In this document: in pieces, positions 53,386 through 61,910 of the stretch
How the letters are laid out: each line of letters begins with the position of its first letter
How positions within the stretch are numbered: position 1 is the first letter of the stretch
Assembly: GCA_031291335.1 (NCBI GenBank)
Contig: JARLJF010000196.1
Location: forward strand, 1 to 61,910
Length of the DNA: 61,910 nucleotides
From: Pandoraea sp.
GTDB lineage: Bacteria; Pseudomonadota; Gammaproteobacteria; Burkholderiales; Burkholderiaceae
Direction of reading: 5' to 3'
The notes under the pieces: generated by a model
The model's database searches: none
Told to the model about the DNA's origin: nothing
The model's input: the letters and a program-made list of their open reading frames with translations, nothing else
Program-made: the position numbers and the translations under genes

Positions 53386-54348
53386 TTAGCAAAGCGCGAG
53401 GCGTTCCCCCAGCCAAGGCATGATGCGGCGCAGTTCCGGAAAGGCTTCCTGCGCGAGTGCCAGACGGCCGGCGAGAAAACATTGCGAGGCCATCTCCGAC
53501 ACCTCGCCTTCGCGTGACACCTGATAGATCGTGCGGGACAGGGCGGGGCCTGGCAGCGGCAATGCTGCGAGTTCCGAGAGCGATGCGCGCCCTTGCAGCA
53601 GGCACAGCGGCGTGGCGATCGTGAAGCCGAGATCGGCGGCGACCATCGACATCACAATGTCTGACGTATCGATTTCGAGGTGCATGCGAGGCGAATGTCC
53701 GGTGCGTCGCAGGTGGCGTTCAATCACCGCGCCGAAGTGTGACCGGCCGGAAAATCGAATCAGGGGCATCGTGCGGATCAGTTCGCTCAGATCGGCCTTT
53801 GCAAGATCCGCTTCGCGGGCCTTGGGCACGACAGCGATGAACGGCTCGGTGAAGATTGGGCGGCGCACCAGGCGTTCCATGTCGTTCATCGGGTCGCTAG
53901 TCACGATCAGATCGAGATGGCGGGCGAGGAGGGCTTGAGCGTGGCCGTTGGCGAGGCCTGACCAGAGCAGAAGTTCGCTGGTGCTGCCTGACATCTGCCG
54001 CACGATGGACGGCCCGACCGTAGCGGCAAATGAATCGATCATGCCGACGCGTACGGCGGCGCGGCTGGCGACATCGGCGTCTTGTACCTGTGCGATGAGG
54101 CGATCCATATCGTCCACGATCTGGCGCGCGTGGCGTGACAGCGCGAGTCCGGCGGGCGTGAGCTTAAGTGGACGGCGCGAGCGATCCAGCACGCGCGTAC
54201 CGACCGTCTGTTCGATTTGCGCGATGGCTTGTGAAATAGCGGACTGCGTAATACCGAGTGCACCGGCGGCGCCGGAGAGGCTGCCGGCGGAGGCGACGGC
54301 TTCGAAGATCCGCAACGATCTGACGTCGAGGTCTGCGCGCTTCTTCAT
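53386..54348 (-). CDS. LysR-family transcriptional regulator
   Basis: A 320-residue regulator with the LysR winged helix at about 8-66 (AGSLSGAAGALGITQSAISQAIAQIE) and a PBP-like effector domain from about 95. GGAGACA precedes the ATG. It lies 110 bp upstream of the importer operon on the same strand, which it probably controls. The palindrome CTAATAC-TTT-GTATTAG at 54484-54500, 135 bp upstream of its start, is a candidate site. Confidence 0.9.
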   Translation of the reverse strand: MKKRADLDVRSLRIFEAVASAGSLSGAAGALGITQSAISQAIAQIEQTVGTRVLDRSRRPLKLTPAGLALSRHARQIVDDMDRLIAQVQDADVASRAAVRVGMIDSFAATVGPSIVRQMSGSTSELLLWSGLANGHAQALLARHLDLIVTSDPMNDMERLVRRPIFTEPFIAVVPKAREADLAKADLSELIRTMPLIRFSGRSHFGAVIERHLRRTGHSPRMHLEIDTSDIVMSMVAADLGFTIATPLCLLQGRASLSELAALPLPGPALSRTIYQVSREGEVSEMASQCFLAGRLALAQEAFPELRRIMPWLGERLALC

Positions 54349-54483
54349 CGGCGTGTCTCCAGTCCGGGCGGCGAGTATCGGGGGGCGGGAAGGCCCTTTC
54401 TGAAGTGCCGCAATGAATAGATATAAGAATTTCTGGCGATTGTAGGTATGGGAGGGTAAAAAACAAAACCAAATTAAGAAAAA

Positions 54484-54500
54484 CTAATACTTTGTATTAG
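54484..54500. promoter_or_regulatory. Palindrome CTAATAC-TTT-GTATTAG
   Basis: Perfect 7-bp arms with a 3-nt spacer lie 135 bp upstream of the LysR start. It is AT-rich and fits a dimeric regulator site. Confidence 0.45.
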
Positions 54501-54621
54501 GCAGCGAGAAATCCGGACGGCCAAAGATGGACACGGGCAGGTATAAGTCGCGCCAGACGAAACCCCAAAAAAAAGAAAGACGAAGAAGAGGGTTTCGGTG
54601 GGGGGTACGGGAAATGGAGAG

Positions 54622-54694
54622 AGACGGACTGGGGCGCCTTTCTGCAGCGAGTTGGGTTTATGTCTGAGAGGCGGAAAGGGGCCCCGGTCCGTCT
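54622..54694. repeat. Long inverted repeat, 24-nt arms
   Basis: Arms 54622-54645 and 54671-54694 pair with one mismatch and two G-T wobbles around a 25-nt loop. The outer part reads AGACGGACT and GGTCCGTCT. It could be a factor-dependent terminator of the hut transcript, a structured RNA or the relic of a mobile element. No U-run follows directly. Confidence 0.6.
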
Positions 54695-54803
54695 GACTGC
54701 GGGAGAGGGAAGTGGGTGAGGCGGATAAAAGGGGGAGGGAGGAGGAGAACGAAACCCGGGACGCCCAGCGACGCCCCGGCTACCGCAAGGGGTAGAACCG
54801 AAA

Positions 54804-54830
54804 AATCAGACCAATCAGACCAATCAGAGC
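54804..54830. repeat. Three 9-bp repeats overlapping the hutG stop codon
   Basis: AATCAGACC occurs twice, followed by AATCAGAGC. On the hutG strand the unit reads TGATTGGTC, so the stop TGA at 54824-54826 is followed in frame by two more TGA codons. Confidence 0.75.
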
Positions 54831-55786
54831 AGACGATAAGCAAGCCGAGCGGCGACGCGTGCGCCGGTACCTTGCGCGTCGAAGCGAGGGTTGTACTCGG
54901 CGAGATCGGCGACACGAAGCTTGCCTGAGCGGCGCACGTGCGTGACGATGGCTTCGACGACGGACATGGGCACGCCGTATGCGGCGGGGGCGGAGACGCC
55001 GGGCATGACCGGTGCTGGCAGCACATCGAGATCGATGGTCAGGTAGACGTGAGAGACGTCGGCGATCAGCGTGTCGATTTGGGCGAGACGGGCATCCAGA
55101 TGCCGGTCCTGCATATCGACGTCTTCGACAAAAGTCGCCTTCAACTCGCGAGCGCGTTCGAACAGTGAGGCGGTATTGCTCAACCGGCTCACGCCAAGGC
55201 AGGCATAGTCGAAAGGAAGTCCCGAGGATTCGGAGGCTTGTGCGATCTGATCGAACGGCGTGCCTGAGGTGCCGGGGCGTGCTGTGCGCAGGTCGAAGTG
55301 GGCGTCGAGATTCAGGATCAGCACACGGGAGCGATCGCCTTTGGCGTCGAGGTGGGCGCGAAGTCCTTGCCATGTTCCCCAGGCGATTTCGTGTCCGCCG
55401 CCGAGCACCACGGGTTGTGCGCCGGCGTCGAGTTGACGGCGTACTGCATCGGCCAGTGCTTGTTGTGATGCTTCGAGGTCGTCGCCGTCGCAGGTGACAT
55501 CGCCGGCGTCGAACAGGCATGCGATGTCGTGGGCGGGAAGGTTCGCCAGCGCGCGCCGGATGGCCTGCGGGCCTTCGGCGGCACCCACGCGGCCTTGATT
55601 GCGTTTGACGCCCGCATCGCAGGCGAAGCCGAGAAGAACGGGGGCGCCGTTTGGCGTGGCGTCTGTGCGCGGATTGATTTCGCGCACGACGTTGAAGAGG
55701 CGGCGGGTATCGCCGCGCTCGCCTGTATCCGTACGCCCTTGCCAGACAGGGGTATCGCCGGACACGGGTTTCAATTGCGTTGCCAT
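54824..55786 (-). CDS. hutG: Formimidoylglutamase HutG (arginase family)
   Basis: A 320-residue ureohydrolase. The binuclear Mn ligands lie in [17 protein letters not shown] and the DLDVLPAP stretch. It hydrolyses N-formimidoyl-L-glutamate to glutamate and formamide, the last step of one histidine route. ATG 55786 is preceded by AGGAG. It is the last gene of the leftward hut run, 28 bp after hutI. Its stop lies inside a TGATTGGTC tandem repeat. Confidence 0.93.
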   Translation of the reverse strand: MATQLKPVSGDTPVWQGRTDTGERGDTRRLFNVVREINPRTDATPNGAPVLLGFACDAGVKRNQGRVGAAEGPQAIRRALANLPAHDIACLFDAGDVTCDGDDLEASQQALADAVRRQLDAGAQPVVLGGGHEIAWGTWQGLRAHLDAKGDRSRVLILNLDAHFDLRTARPGTSGTPFDQIAQASESSGLPFDYACLGVSRLSNTASLFERARELKATFVEDVDMQDRHLDARLAQIDTLIADVSHVYLTIDLDVLPAPVMPGVSAPAAYGVPMSVVEAIVTHVRRSGKLRVADLAEYNPRFDAQGTGARVAARLAYRLL

Positions 55787-55814
55787 GAAAAAGTCTCCTG
55801 TTCGCCGGTCGGAC

Positions 55815-57032
55815 TCAGGCGGTGGTGAGGTCGCGCCATTGACCGTTGCGCACGGTACGCGATGGCAATTCACCGCCGAGCCAATAGGCGAGTTCTGCCG
55901 GGCGTTCGATTTCCCATGCCACGAAGTCCGCCGTTTTTCCGGCTTCGATCGTGCCGTGCGTGTCCAGCATGCCAAGGGCCTTGGCGGCATTGCGGGTCAC
56001 GCCTGCGAGGGCTTCCTCGGGCGTGAGGCCGAACAGCGTGCAGGCCATGTTGAGCATCAGGCGTAGCGACAACGCAGGCGAAGTCCCGGGGTTGAGATCG
56101 GAGGCCACCGCAATGTCGACACCGTGGCGTCGCAACAGATCAACAGGCGGGCGGCGTGTTTCCTGCAACATGTGGAAGGCGCCCGGCAGCAGCACGGCTA
56201 CCGTGCCAGCACGTCCCATCGCAGCGGCATCCTCCGGGGTCATGTACTCCAGATGATCTGCTGACAATGCGCCCAGTTCGGCAGCGAGGCTCGATCCGCC
56301 GAGGGGGGAGAGTTGCTCGGCGTGGAGCTTCACGGGTAGCTTCAGCTTTTGCGCGCGCAGCAGCACCCGCATGACCTGCGCCGGTGAAAAAGCGATGGTC
56401 TCGCAGAACGCATCGACGGCGTCGACCAGATGTTCCTCGGCGAGCTTCGGCAGAATCTCCGAGCAGACATAGTTCACATACTCGTCGGCCTTGCCCGCGA
56501 ACTCCGAGGGTACCGTATGAGCGGCCAGACACGTCGTCTTCACCGTCACCGGCAGCGCTTCGCCGAGCCGACGCGCCACCCGCAGCATCTTGCGTTCACT
56601 ATGCAGATCGAGGCCGTAACCCGACTTGATCTCCACCGTAGTGACGCCGTCGCGCATCAGGGCGAGCAGACGTTTGCGTGCCGACTCGAAGAGCGCGTCC
56701 TCCGTGGCGTCGCGCGTGTGCCGCACCGTATGCTTGATCCCACCGCCGGCGGCCGAGATTTCGGCATAACTCACGCCTTGCAACCGTTGCTCGAACTCCA
56801 GACTGCGATTGCCACCGAACACCAGATGCGTGTGGCAGTCGATCAGGCCGGGCGTGACCCAGGCCCCTTGCAGATCGATGCATTCGTGCGCGCCCGAGGC
56901 CGATCGTTCGTTGCGCGGGCCGACCCACTCGATCTGCTTGCCGAGCGTGACGATCACGGCATCTTCGATGGCGTGGTAGCGACCGTCGCGCATGGTGGCG
57001 ACGTGGCAGTGCTTCCAGTAGGTACGTTTCAT
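55815..57032 (-). CDS. hutI: Imidazolonepropionase HutI
   Basis: A 405-residue metal-dependent amidohydrolase. [10 protein letters not shown] supplies the first metal His pair, further ligands lie in [10 protein letters not shown] and in SDLNPGTSP. It opens imidazolonepropionate to formimidoylglutamate. The ATG at 57032 is 7 bp from the permease stop, so the genes are tightly coupled. Length is normal for the family. Confidence 0.95.
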   Translation of the reverse strand: MKRTYWKHCHVATMRDGRYHAIEDAVIVTLGKQIEWVGPRNERSASGAHECIDLQGAWVTPGLIDCHTHLVFGGNRSLEFEQRLQGVSYAEISAAGGGIKHTVRHTRDATEDALFESARKRLLALMRDGVTTVEIKSGYGLDLHSERKMLRVARRLGEALPVTVKTTCLAAHTVPSEFAGKADEYVNYVCSEILPKLAEEHLVDAVDAFCETIAFSPAQVMRVLLRAQKLKLPVKLHAEQLSPLGGSSLAAELGALSADHLEYMTPEDAAAMGRAGTVAVLLPGAFHMLQETRRPPVDLLRRHGVDIAVASDLNPGTSPALSLRLMLNMACTLFGLTPEEALAGVTRNAAKALGMLDTHGTIEAGKTADFVAWEIERPAELAYWLGGELPSRTVRNGQWRDLTTA

Positions 57033-57039
57033 GTGAGGC

Positions 57040-58419
57040 TCATTCCAGGCTCATGGGAGCGCGCACCTGCGCTTCCTTGGGTTTCACGCCGAATTGATAA
57101 GCGACCGACATCAGCACGATCCAGGCGGCGCCGACATACAACGCGATGCGGGTGTCCTCCATATAGCCGAGCACGCCGATCACGAAGAGCATGAATGCGA
57201 TCGCCAGCGCCGGTCCGACCGGCCACAGCGGCACCTTGAACTTGAGTTCCGCGACCTCGCTGGCCGACAGACGACGGCGCATGGCGACCTGCGAGAGCAA
57301 AATCATCAGCCACACCCATACCGTCGCGAACGTCGCGATGGAGGCGATGATGAGGAACACGCCTTCCGGAATCAGGTAGTTGAGCACCACGCCGCCGAGG
57401 AGTGCCGCGGTCATCACGAGCACCGTGACCCAGGGCACGCCGTGGCGCGATGTCGCCGAGAAGGCCGCCGGCGCCTGACCATGTTCAGCCATGCCGAACA
57501 TCATGCGACCCGCACCGAAGATGTTGCTGTTGATGGCGGAGATCGCGGCCGAAATCACGATCAGGTTCAGGATCGCCGCCGCCGACTTGATGCCCAGCCC
57601 CGAGAAAATCTGCACGAACGGACTGCCCTGGCTGCCGATACCCGTCCACGGGAAGATCGCCATGAGTACGCACATCGTGAGCACGTAGAACAGCAGAATG
57701 CGCAGCGGCACGGCGTTGATGGCGCGCGGAATGACCTTCTCCGGGTTCTTCGCTTCGCCGCCGGTAATGCCGATGATCTCGATGCCGCCGTACGCAAACA
57801 TCACCACGGCCAGCGACGCCACGAGTCCGCCCCAGCCGTTGGGCAGGAAGCCGCCGTGCGACCAGAGATTGCTCACCGCCGGGGCGTGCTCGCCGTGCAA
57901 CTGCACGCCGGCAAACAGGATCACGCCGCCGCCGACAATCATCGCGACGATGGCAATGATCTTCACCAGCGCCAGCCAGAACTCCATCTCGCCGTACACC
58001 TTCACGTTGCACAGGTTCAGGCCGCAGATCAGCATCACGATGCCGAGTACCCAGATCCATTGCGGCACGTCGGGGAACCAGAATCCCATATAGATGCCGA
58101 ATGCCGTCACGTCCGCCAGACAGACGATGACCATTTCCAGAATATAGGTCCAGCCCGTGAGGAATCCGGCCAGCGGCCCGAGGTTGTCACGCGCATAACG
58201 GCCGAACGAGCCTGACACCGGTTGGCGAACGACCATCTCGCCGAGCGCGCGCATCACCATATAGACGGCTGCGCCGCCCACGATGTAGGCAAGGATGACC
58301 GCCGGACCGGCGAGTTGAATGGCCGAGGCCGAGCCGTAGAAGAGGCCGGTGCCAATGGCTGAGCCGAGCGCCAGAAAGCGGATATGCCGCGCGCTCAGAT
58401 TGCGTTGCAGGTTTTTCAA
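57040..58419 (-). CDS. hutT: Amino-acid permease, likely histidine (HutT/ProY-like)
   Basis: A 459-residue APC carrier with 12 segments and the TM1 signature [14 protein letters not shown]. Similarity is strongest to ProY-like permeases; its place inside the hut run argues for histidine. The start is TTG at 58419 with AGGAG 5 nt upstream, and the frame stays open upstream without a site. A GC-rich hairpin lies in the gap to hutH. Confidence 0.88.
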   Translation of the reverse strand: MKNLQRNLSARHIRFLALGSAIGTGLFYGSASAIQLAGPAVILAYIVGGAAVYMVMRALGEMVVRQPVSGSFGRYARDNLGPLAGFLTGWTYILEMVIVCLADVTAFGIYMGFWFPDVPQWIWVLGIVMLICGLNLCNVKVYGEMEFWLALVKIIAIVAMIVGGGVILFAGVQLHGEHAPAVSNLWSHGGFLPNGWGGLVASLAVVMFAYGGIEIIGITGGEAKNPEKVIPRAINAVPLRILLFYVLTMCVLMAIFPWTGIGSQGSPFVQIFSGLGIKSAAAILNLIVISAAISAINSNIFGAGRMMFGMAEHGQAPAAFSATSRHGVPWVTVLVMTAALLGGVVLNYLIPEGVFLIIASIATFATVWVWLMILLSQVAMRRRLSASEVAELKFKVPLWPVGPALAIAFMLFVIGVLGYMEDTRIALYVGAAWIVLMSVAYQFGVKPKEAQVRAPMSLE

Positions 58420-58607
58420 GCTGTCTCCTGAATGCGTAATGCGCCGGCCCGCGCAAGCGGGCGGCAGGGAGAAATCGGGTTGTACGGCCGGCGCTCGGGC
58501 GAGCGATCCCGTGGGACCGCCGGACGCGGGGGCAACCCGGTACGCCACATGGCCGGAGCGCGAATCACTGTTCGTTTCGCCCCGGCTGGGCGGAAATCAA
58601 ACGCGAC

Positions 58608-60140
58608 TCAAACGCTCGGCAATGTACCGGAAGGCACCAGCGCGCTTAGTTGCCGTTGTGCGATCAACGCGCTTGCACCCTCGATGTCGGGGGCGAAATA
58701 GCGATCCTTATCGTAGAACGGAATCGCCTGGCGCAGCAGCGCGCGGGCGCGCTCGAGCACCGGCGTCGACTTGACACCCTCGCGGAAGTCCAGCCCCTGA
58801 CAGGCCCCGAGCCATTCGATCGCGATAATGCCCTTGACGTTATCGGCCATCTCCCAAAGCCGTTTACCGGCATTAGGCGCCATCGACACATGGTCTTCCT
58901 GGTTGGCCGAGGTCGGGAGACTATCAACGCTGGCCGGATGTGCCAAGGCTTTATTCTCGGAGGCGAGCGCTGCGGCCGTCACCTGCGCGATCATGAAACC
59001 GGAATTCACGCCGCCGTTGGCCACCAGGAACGCGGGCAACTGCGACATATGTTTGTCCATCATCAGCGAAATGCGGCGCTCGCTCAGGGCGCCGATCTCG
59101 GCAATCGCCAGCGCGAGATTGTCTGCGGCCATCGCGACCGGCTCGGCATGGAAGTTGCCGCCGGAGATCACGTCGCCCTGTTCCCAGAACACCAGCGGAT
59201 TGTCCGACACGGCGTTCGCCTCGACGGCGAGCACCTCGGCCGCCTGACGGATCTGCGTGAGACACGCGCCCATGACCTGCGGCTGACAACGCAGCGAGTA
59301 CGGGTCCTGCACCTTCTCGCAGTTGGCATGCGACTGACCGACTTCACTTGTCTCGCCAAGCAGATGACGGTAGAGCGCGGCGGCATCGATCTGGCCGCGC
59401 TGACCGCGAGCGTCATGAATGCGGGCGTCGAACGGTGCGCGCGAGCCGAGCATTGCCTCAACCGTCAAGGCACCGCAGACGCTGGCGGCGGCGTACATGT
59501 CTTCCGCTTCGAAGAGGCCGCGCAGGGCGTAGGCCGTCGACACCTGGGTGCCGTTGAGCAGCGCCAGGCCTTCCTTGGCGGCGAGCGTCAGCGGTTCGAG
59601 TCCGGCCACGGCAAGCGCTTCGCGGGCGCTCATCCACTGACCGCGATAGCGGGCTTCGCCTTCGCCCAGCAACAGCAGGGACATGTGCGCGAGCGGCGCG
59701 AGATCGCCCGACGCGCCGACCGAGCCCTTGAGCGGAATGCGCGGATAGACCTCGGCGTTCACCAGTGTGACGAGCGCGTCGATCACCTTGCGGCGAATGC
59801 CCGAGAAGCCACGCGCGAGGCTGTTGATCTTGAGCACCATGATCAGACGCACGAGGGCGTCGTCGAGCGGAGCGCCCACGCCGGCGGCGTGCGACAGCAC
59901 GAGGGAGCGCTGAAGGTTCTCGAGGTCTTCATGGGCGATACGCGTCGTGGCGAGCAGACCGAAACCGGTGTTGATGCCGTACGCGGTGCGGCCTTCGGCC
60001 ACGATGCTCTCCACGCACGCCACGCTCTTGTCGATGGCCGCGTAAGCGGTCTCATCGAGCGTGAGGGTGGTCGGGGTCTGGTAGACGTCGCGCAGTTGCG
60101 CCAGCGTGAGCGCGCCGGGCGTCACAAACAGTGTTGCCAT
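58608..60140 (-). CDS. hutH: Histidine ammonia-lyase HutH
   Basis: A 510-residue lyase that removes ammonia from histidine to give urocanate. The MIO cofactor triad A143-S144-G145 lies in [12 protein letters not shown]. The active-site Tyr near residue 54 ([10 protein letters not shown]) is present. ATG 60140 has AAGGA upstream; the ATG at 60164 would add eight residues without a ribosome site. The order hutU-hutH-hutT-hutI-hutG on one strand shows a standard hut operon. Confidence 0.96.
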   Translation of the reverse strand: MATLFVTPGALTLAQLRDVYQTPTTLTLDETAYAAIDKSVACVESIVAEGRTAYGINTGFGLLATTRIAHEDLENLQRSLVLSHAAGVGAPLDDALVRLIMVLKINSLARGFSGIRRKVIDALVTLVNAEVYPRIPLKGSVGASGDLAPLAHMSLLLLGEGEARYRGQWMSAREALAVAGLEPLTLAAKEGLALLNGTQVSTAYALRGLFEAEDMYAAASVCGALTVEAMLGSRAPFDARIHDARGQRGQIDAAALYRHLLGETSEVGQSHANCEKVQDPYSLRCQPQVMGACLTQIRQAAEVLAVEANAVSDNPLVFWEQGDVISGGNFHAEPVAMAADNLALAIAEIGALSERRISLMMDKHMSQLPAFLVANGGVNSGFMIAQVTAAALASENKALAHPASVDSLPTSANQEDHVSMAPNAGKRLWEMADNVKGIIAIEWLGACQGLDFREGVKSTPVLERARALLRQAIPFYDKDRYFAPDIEGASALIAQRQLSALVPSGTLPSV

Positions 60141-60199
60141 GGACGGAGTTCCTTGATTCGACATATTCGGGGGTGTCTTGCTTATCGTGTCTGGTTTGC

Positions 60200-61879
60200 T
60201 TATTTCGCGGTGCCCAGCATGGGCAGGTTCAGGCCGTGTTCGCGCGCGCATTCGACGGCGATGTCATAACCGGCGTCGGCGTGGCGCATGACGCCGGTGG
60301 CCGGGTCGTTGTTCAGCACACGGGCGATGCGCGCAGCGGCGGCGTCGGTGCCATCGCACACGATGACCACGCCCGAATGCTGCGAGAAGCCCATGCCCAC
60401 ACCACCGCCGTGATGCAGCGAAACCCAGGTCGCGCCGCTCGCCGTGTTGAGCAGGGCGTTGAGCAGCGGCCAGTCGGAGACGGCGTCCGAGCCGTCGCGC
60501 ATGGCTTCCGTTTCGCGATTGGGGCTGGCGACCGACCCCGAATCCAGATGGTCGCGGCCGATCACGACCGGTGCGGAGAGTTCCCCGGAGCGTACCATTT
60601 CGTTGAACGCCAGTCCGAGCTTCGCACGCAGTCCCAGACCCACCCAGCAGATGCGTGCGGGCAGGCCCTGGAAGCTGATGCGCTCGCGCGCCATGTCGAG
60701 CCAGCGATGCAGGTTGGCGTCGTCCGGAATCAATTCCTTGACCTTGGCATCCGTCTTGTAGATGTCTTGCGGATCGCCCGAAAGCGCGACCCAGCGGAAC
60801 GGGCCGACACCACGGCAGAAGAGCGGGCGGATGTAAGCGGGCACGAAGCCGGGGAAATCGAAGGCGTTCTCGACTCCTTCATCCTTGGCCATCTGACGGA
60901 TGTTGTTGCCGTAGTCGAACGTCGGCACGCCCATCGCCTTGAAGTCGAGCATGGCCTTGACGTGCACCGCCATCGATTGCTTGGCTGCCTTGACGACCTC
61001 GGTGGGTTTCGAGCGAGCGCGTTCACGATAGTCGTCCCAGGTCCAGCCGATCGGCAGATACCCGTTGAGCGGGTCGTGCGCGCTGGTCTGGTCGGTGACC
61101 ATGTCCGGGCGCACGCCACGGCGCACCAGCTCGGGCAGAATCTCGGCGGCGTTGCCGCACAGCGCGATGGAAGTGGCCTGACCGGCGGCGGTGTACTTGG
61201 CGATGCGGGCGAGGGCGTCGTCGAGATCCGTGGCTTGCTCGTCGACGTAACGCGTGCGCAGACGGAAGTCGATGCTGGTCTGCTGGCATTCGATGTTCAG
61301 CGAGCAGGCGCCGGCCAGCGTAGCGGCCAGCGGCTGCGCGCCCCCCATGCCGCCCAGACCGGCGGTGAGCACCCAGCGCCCCTTCAGATTGCCACTGTAG
61401 TGCTGGCGGCCAGCTTCGACGAATGTTTCGTATGTGCCTTGCACGATGCCCTGGCTGCCGATGTAGATCCACGAGCCAGCCGTCATCTGGCCGTACATGG
61501 CGAGACCCTTGGCGTCGAGTTCGTTGAAGTGTTCCCAGTTGGCCCAGTGCGGCACCAGATTCGAGTTGGCGATGAGCACGCGCGGCGCATCGGCGTGGGT
61601 CTTGAACACGCCGACCGGCTTGCCCGATTGCACCAGCAGCGTTTCGTCGTCACCCAGCGTCTTGAGCGTTTCGACGATCTTGTCGTAGCACTCCCAGTTG
61701 CGCGCGGCGCGACCGATGCCGCCATAGACGACGAGCGCATTCGGATTCTCGGCGACGTCCGGGTCCAGATTGTTCATCAACATGCGCAGTGGCGCTTCGG
61801 TGAGCCAGCTACGTGCATTGAGCTGAGTGCCGCGCGGCGCGCGGATCGTGACATCGCGATATCGGGTGGGTTGGCTCAC
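60200..61879 (-). CDS. hutU: Urocanate hydratase HutU
   Basis: A complete 559-residue NAD-dependent hydratase. The NAD-binding segment is LGGMGGAQP and the catalytic-region Cys lies in [11 protein letters not shown]. It converts urocanate to imidazolonepropionate. The start is GTG at 61879 with AGAGGAAC upstream. The window ends 31 bp further, so the promoter and any hutC regulator lie outside. It starts the leftward hut run seen here. Confidence 0.96.
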   Translation of the reverse strand: MSQPTRYRDVTIRAPRGTQLNARSWLTEAPLRMLMNNLDPDVAENPNALVVYGGIGRAARNWECYDKIVETLKTLGDDETLLVQSGKPVGVFKTHADAPRVLIANSNLVPHWANWEHFNELDAKGLAMYGQMTAGSWIYIGSQGIVQGTYETFVEAGRQHYSGNLKGRWVLTAGLGGMGGAQPLAATLAGACSLNIECQQTSIDFRLRTRYVDEQATDLDDALARIAKYTAAGQATSIALCGNAAEILPELVRRGVRPDMVTDQTSAHDPLNGYLPIGWTWDDYRERARSKPTEVVKAAKQSMAVHVKAMLDFKAMGVPTFDYGNNIRQMAKDEGVENAFDFPGFVPAYIRPLFCRGVGPFRWVALSGDPQDIYKTDAKVKELIPDDANLHRWLDMARERISFQGLPARICWVGLGLRAKLGLAFNEMVRSGELSAPVVIGRDHLDSGSVASPNRETEAMRDGSDAVSDWPLLNALLNTASGATWVSLHHGGGVGMGFSQHSGVVIVCDGTDAAAARIARVLNNDPATGVMRHADAGYDIAVECAREHGLNLPMLGTAK

Positions 61880-61910
61880 AGTGTGTTCCTCTAGTTCGGA
61901 GCAGATGATG

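Larger units (their letters stand above)
54349..54823. other. Structured 475-bp spacer between LysR and hutG
   Basis: No gene is supported here. The stretch contains an AT-rich promoter-like part (54415-54500), a 17-bp palindrome at 54484, an 8-bp inverted repeat CGAAACCC/GGGTTTCG at 54558-54597, a long 24-nt-arm inverted repeat at 54622-54694, and a purine tract (54723-54760) of G and A runs. Base use differs sharply from the surrounding genes. Confidence 0.6.

Noticed and set aside
54723..54760. G-quadruplex in the purine tract
   Set aside because: Runs of three or more G are too few and too uneven for a clear four-run motif.
58650..61894. Two long plus-strand open frames across hutH and hutU
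   Set aside because: They are antisense to clearly recognised enzymes and their translations are rich in Arg, His, Gly and Val without motif.
1..61910. tRNA, rRNA, CRISPR arrays and insertion sequences
   Set aside because: No cloverleaf with CCA-like end, ribosomal sequence, spaced direct repeats or transposase was seen by reading. A covariance search would be decisive.

Overview
The window is GC-rich, densely coded DNA from a betaproteobacterium. The gene content suggests Burkholderiaceae, most likely Pandoraea or a close relative: Burkholderiales-type porins, many LysR/IclR/GntR regulators next to small catabolic operons, an AidA/PixA pair and a hutU-hutH-permease-hutI-hutG cluster. The genus call is inference. 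I see no rRNA, tRNA, CRISPR array, insertion sequence, integrase or phage gene.

Layout. (1) 1-5626: a broken branched-chain-type ABC binding protein gene, a feruloyl-CoA-synthase-like enzyme, an MFS carrier, a cupin protein and an IclR regulator. The divergent promoter between carrier and cupin holds two matching 17-bp operators. (2) 5656-11182: an NAD(P)-binding reductase with a divergent LysR regulator, a serine esterase, an unusual AAA+ ATPase and a PAP2 membrane phosphatase. (3) 11473-13220: a NarL-type sensor and regulator pair. (4) 13454-20507: a nitrogen-salvage style cluster of two CodA-like amidohydrolases, a DUF1097 membrane protein, a Tat-exported gamma-glutamyltransferase, a LysR regulator and an AllE-like (S)-ureidoglycine aminohydrolase. 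(5) 20822-21944: two tandem AidA/PixA-family inclusion-body proteins.

(6) 22292-37128: a large catabolic and uptake island under a GntR/FCD regulator. It holds two VOC metalloenzymes, two porins, an exported beta-propeller-like protein, a D-2-hydroxyacid dehydrogenase, an FAH-family hydrolase, an NMT1/SsuA-type ABC importer, an HSL-type esterase, a DapA-family lyase and an APC permease. Four copies of GTATACAT lie in its promoters, suggesting one regulon for an unidentified substrate, perhaps a ring-derived keto or hydroxy acid.

(7) 37185-43998: an unrecognised 551-residue protein, a methyltransferase, an Rrf2 regulator, a thioredoxin-like lipoprotein, a GFA-fold zinc protein, an OmpR/EnvZ-type pair and a small exported protein ended by a strong terminator. 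(8) 44476-49210: a TonB receptor, an orphan periplasmic binding protein and a di-haem cytochrome, tightly coupled. (9) 49235-54348: an FAD amine oxidase-like enzyme with an ABC importer whose binding protein carries an in-frame amber codon, plus a LysR regulator. (10) 54349-54823: a structured non-coding spacer. (11) 54824-61879: the histidine utilisation cluster on the minus strand, entering from the right edge.
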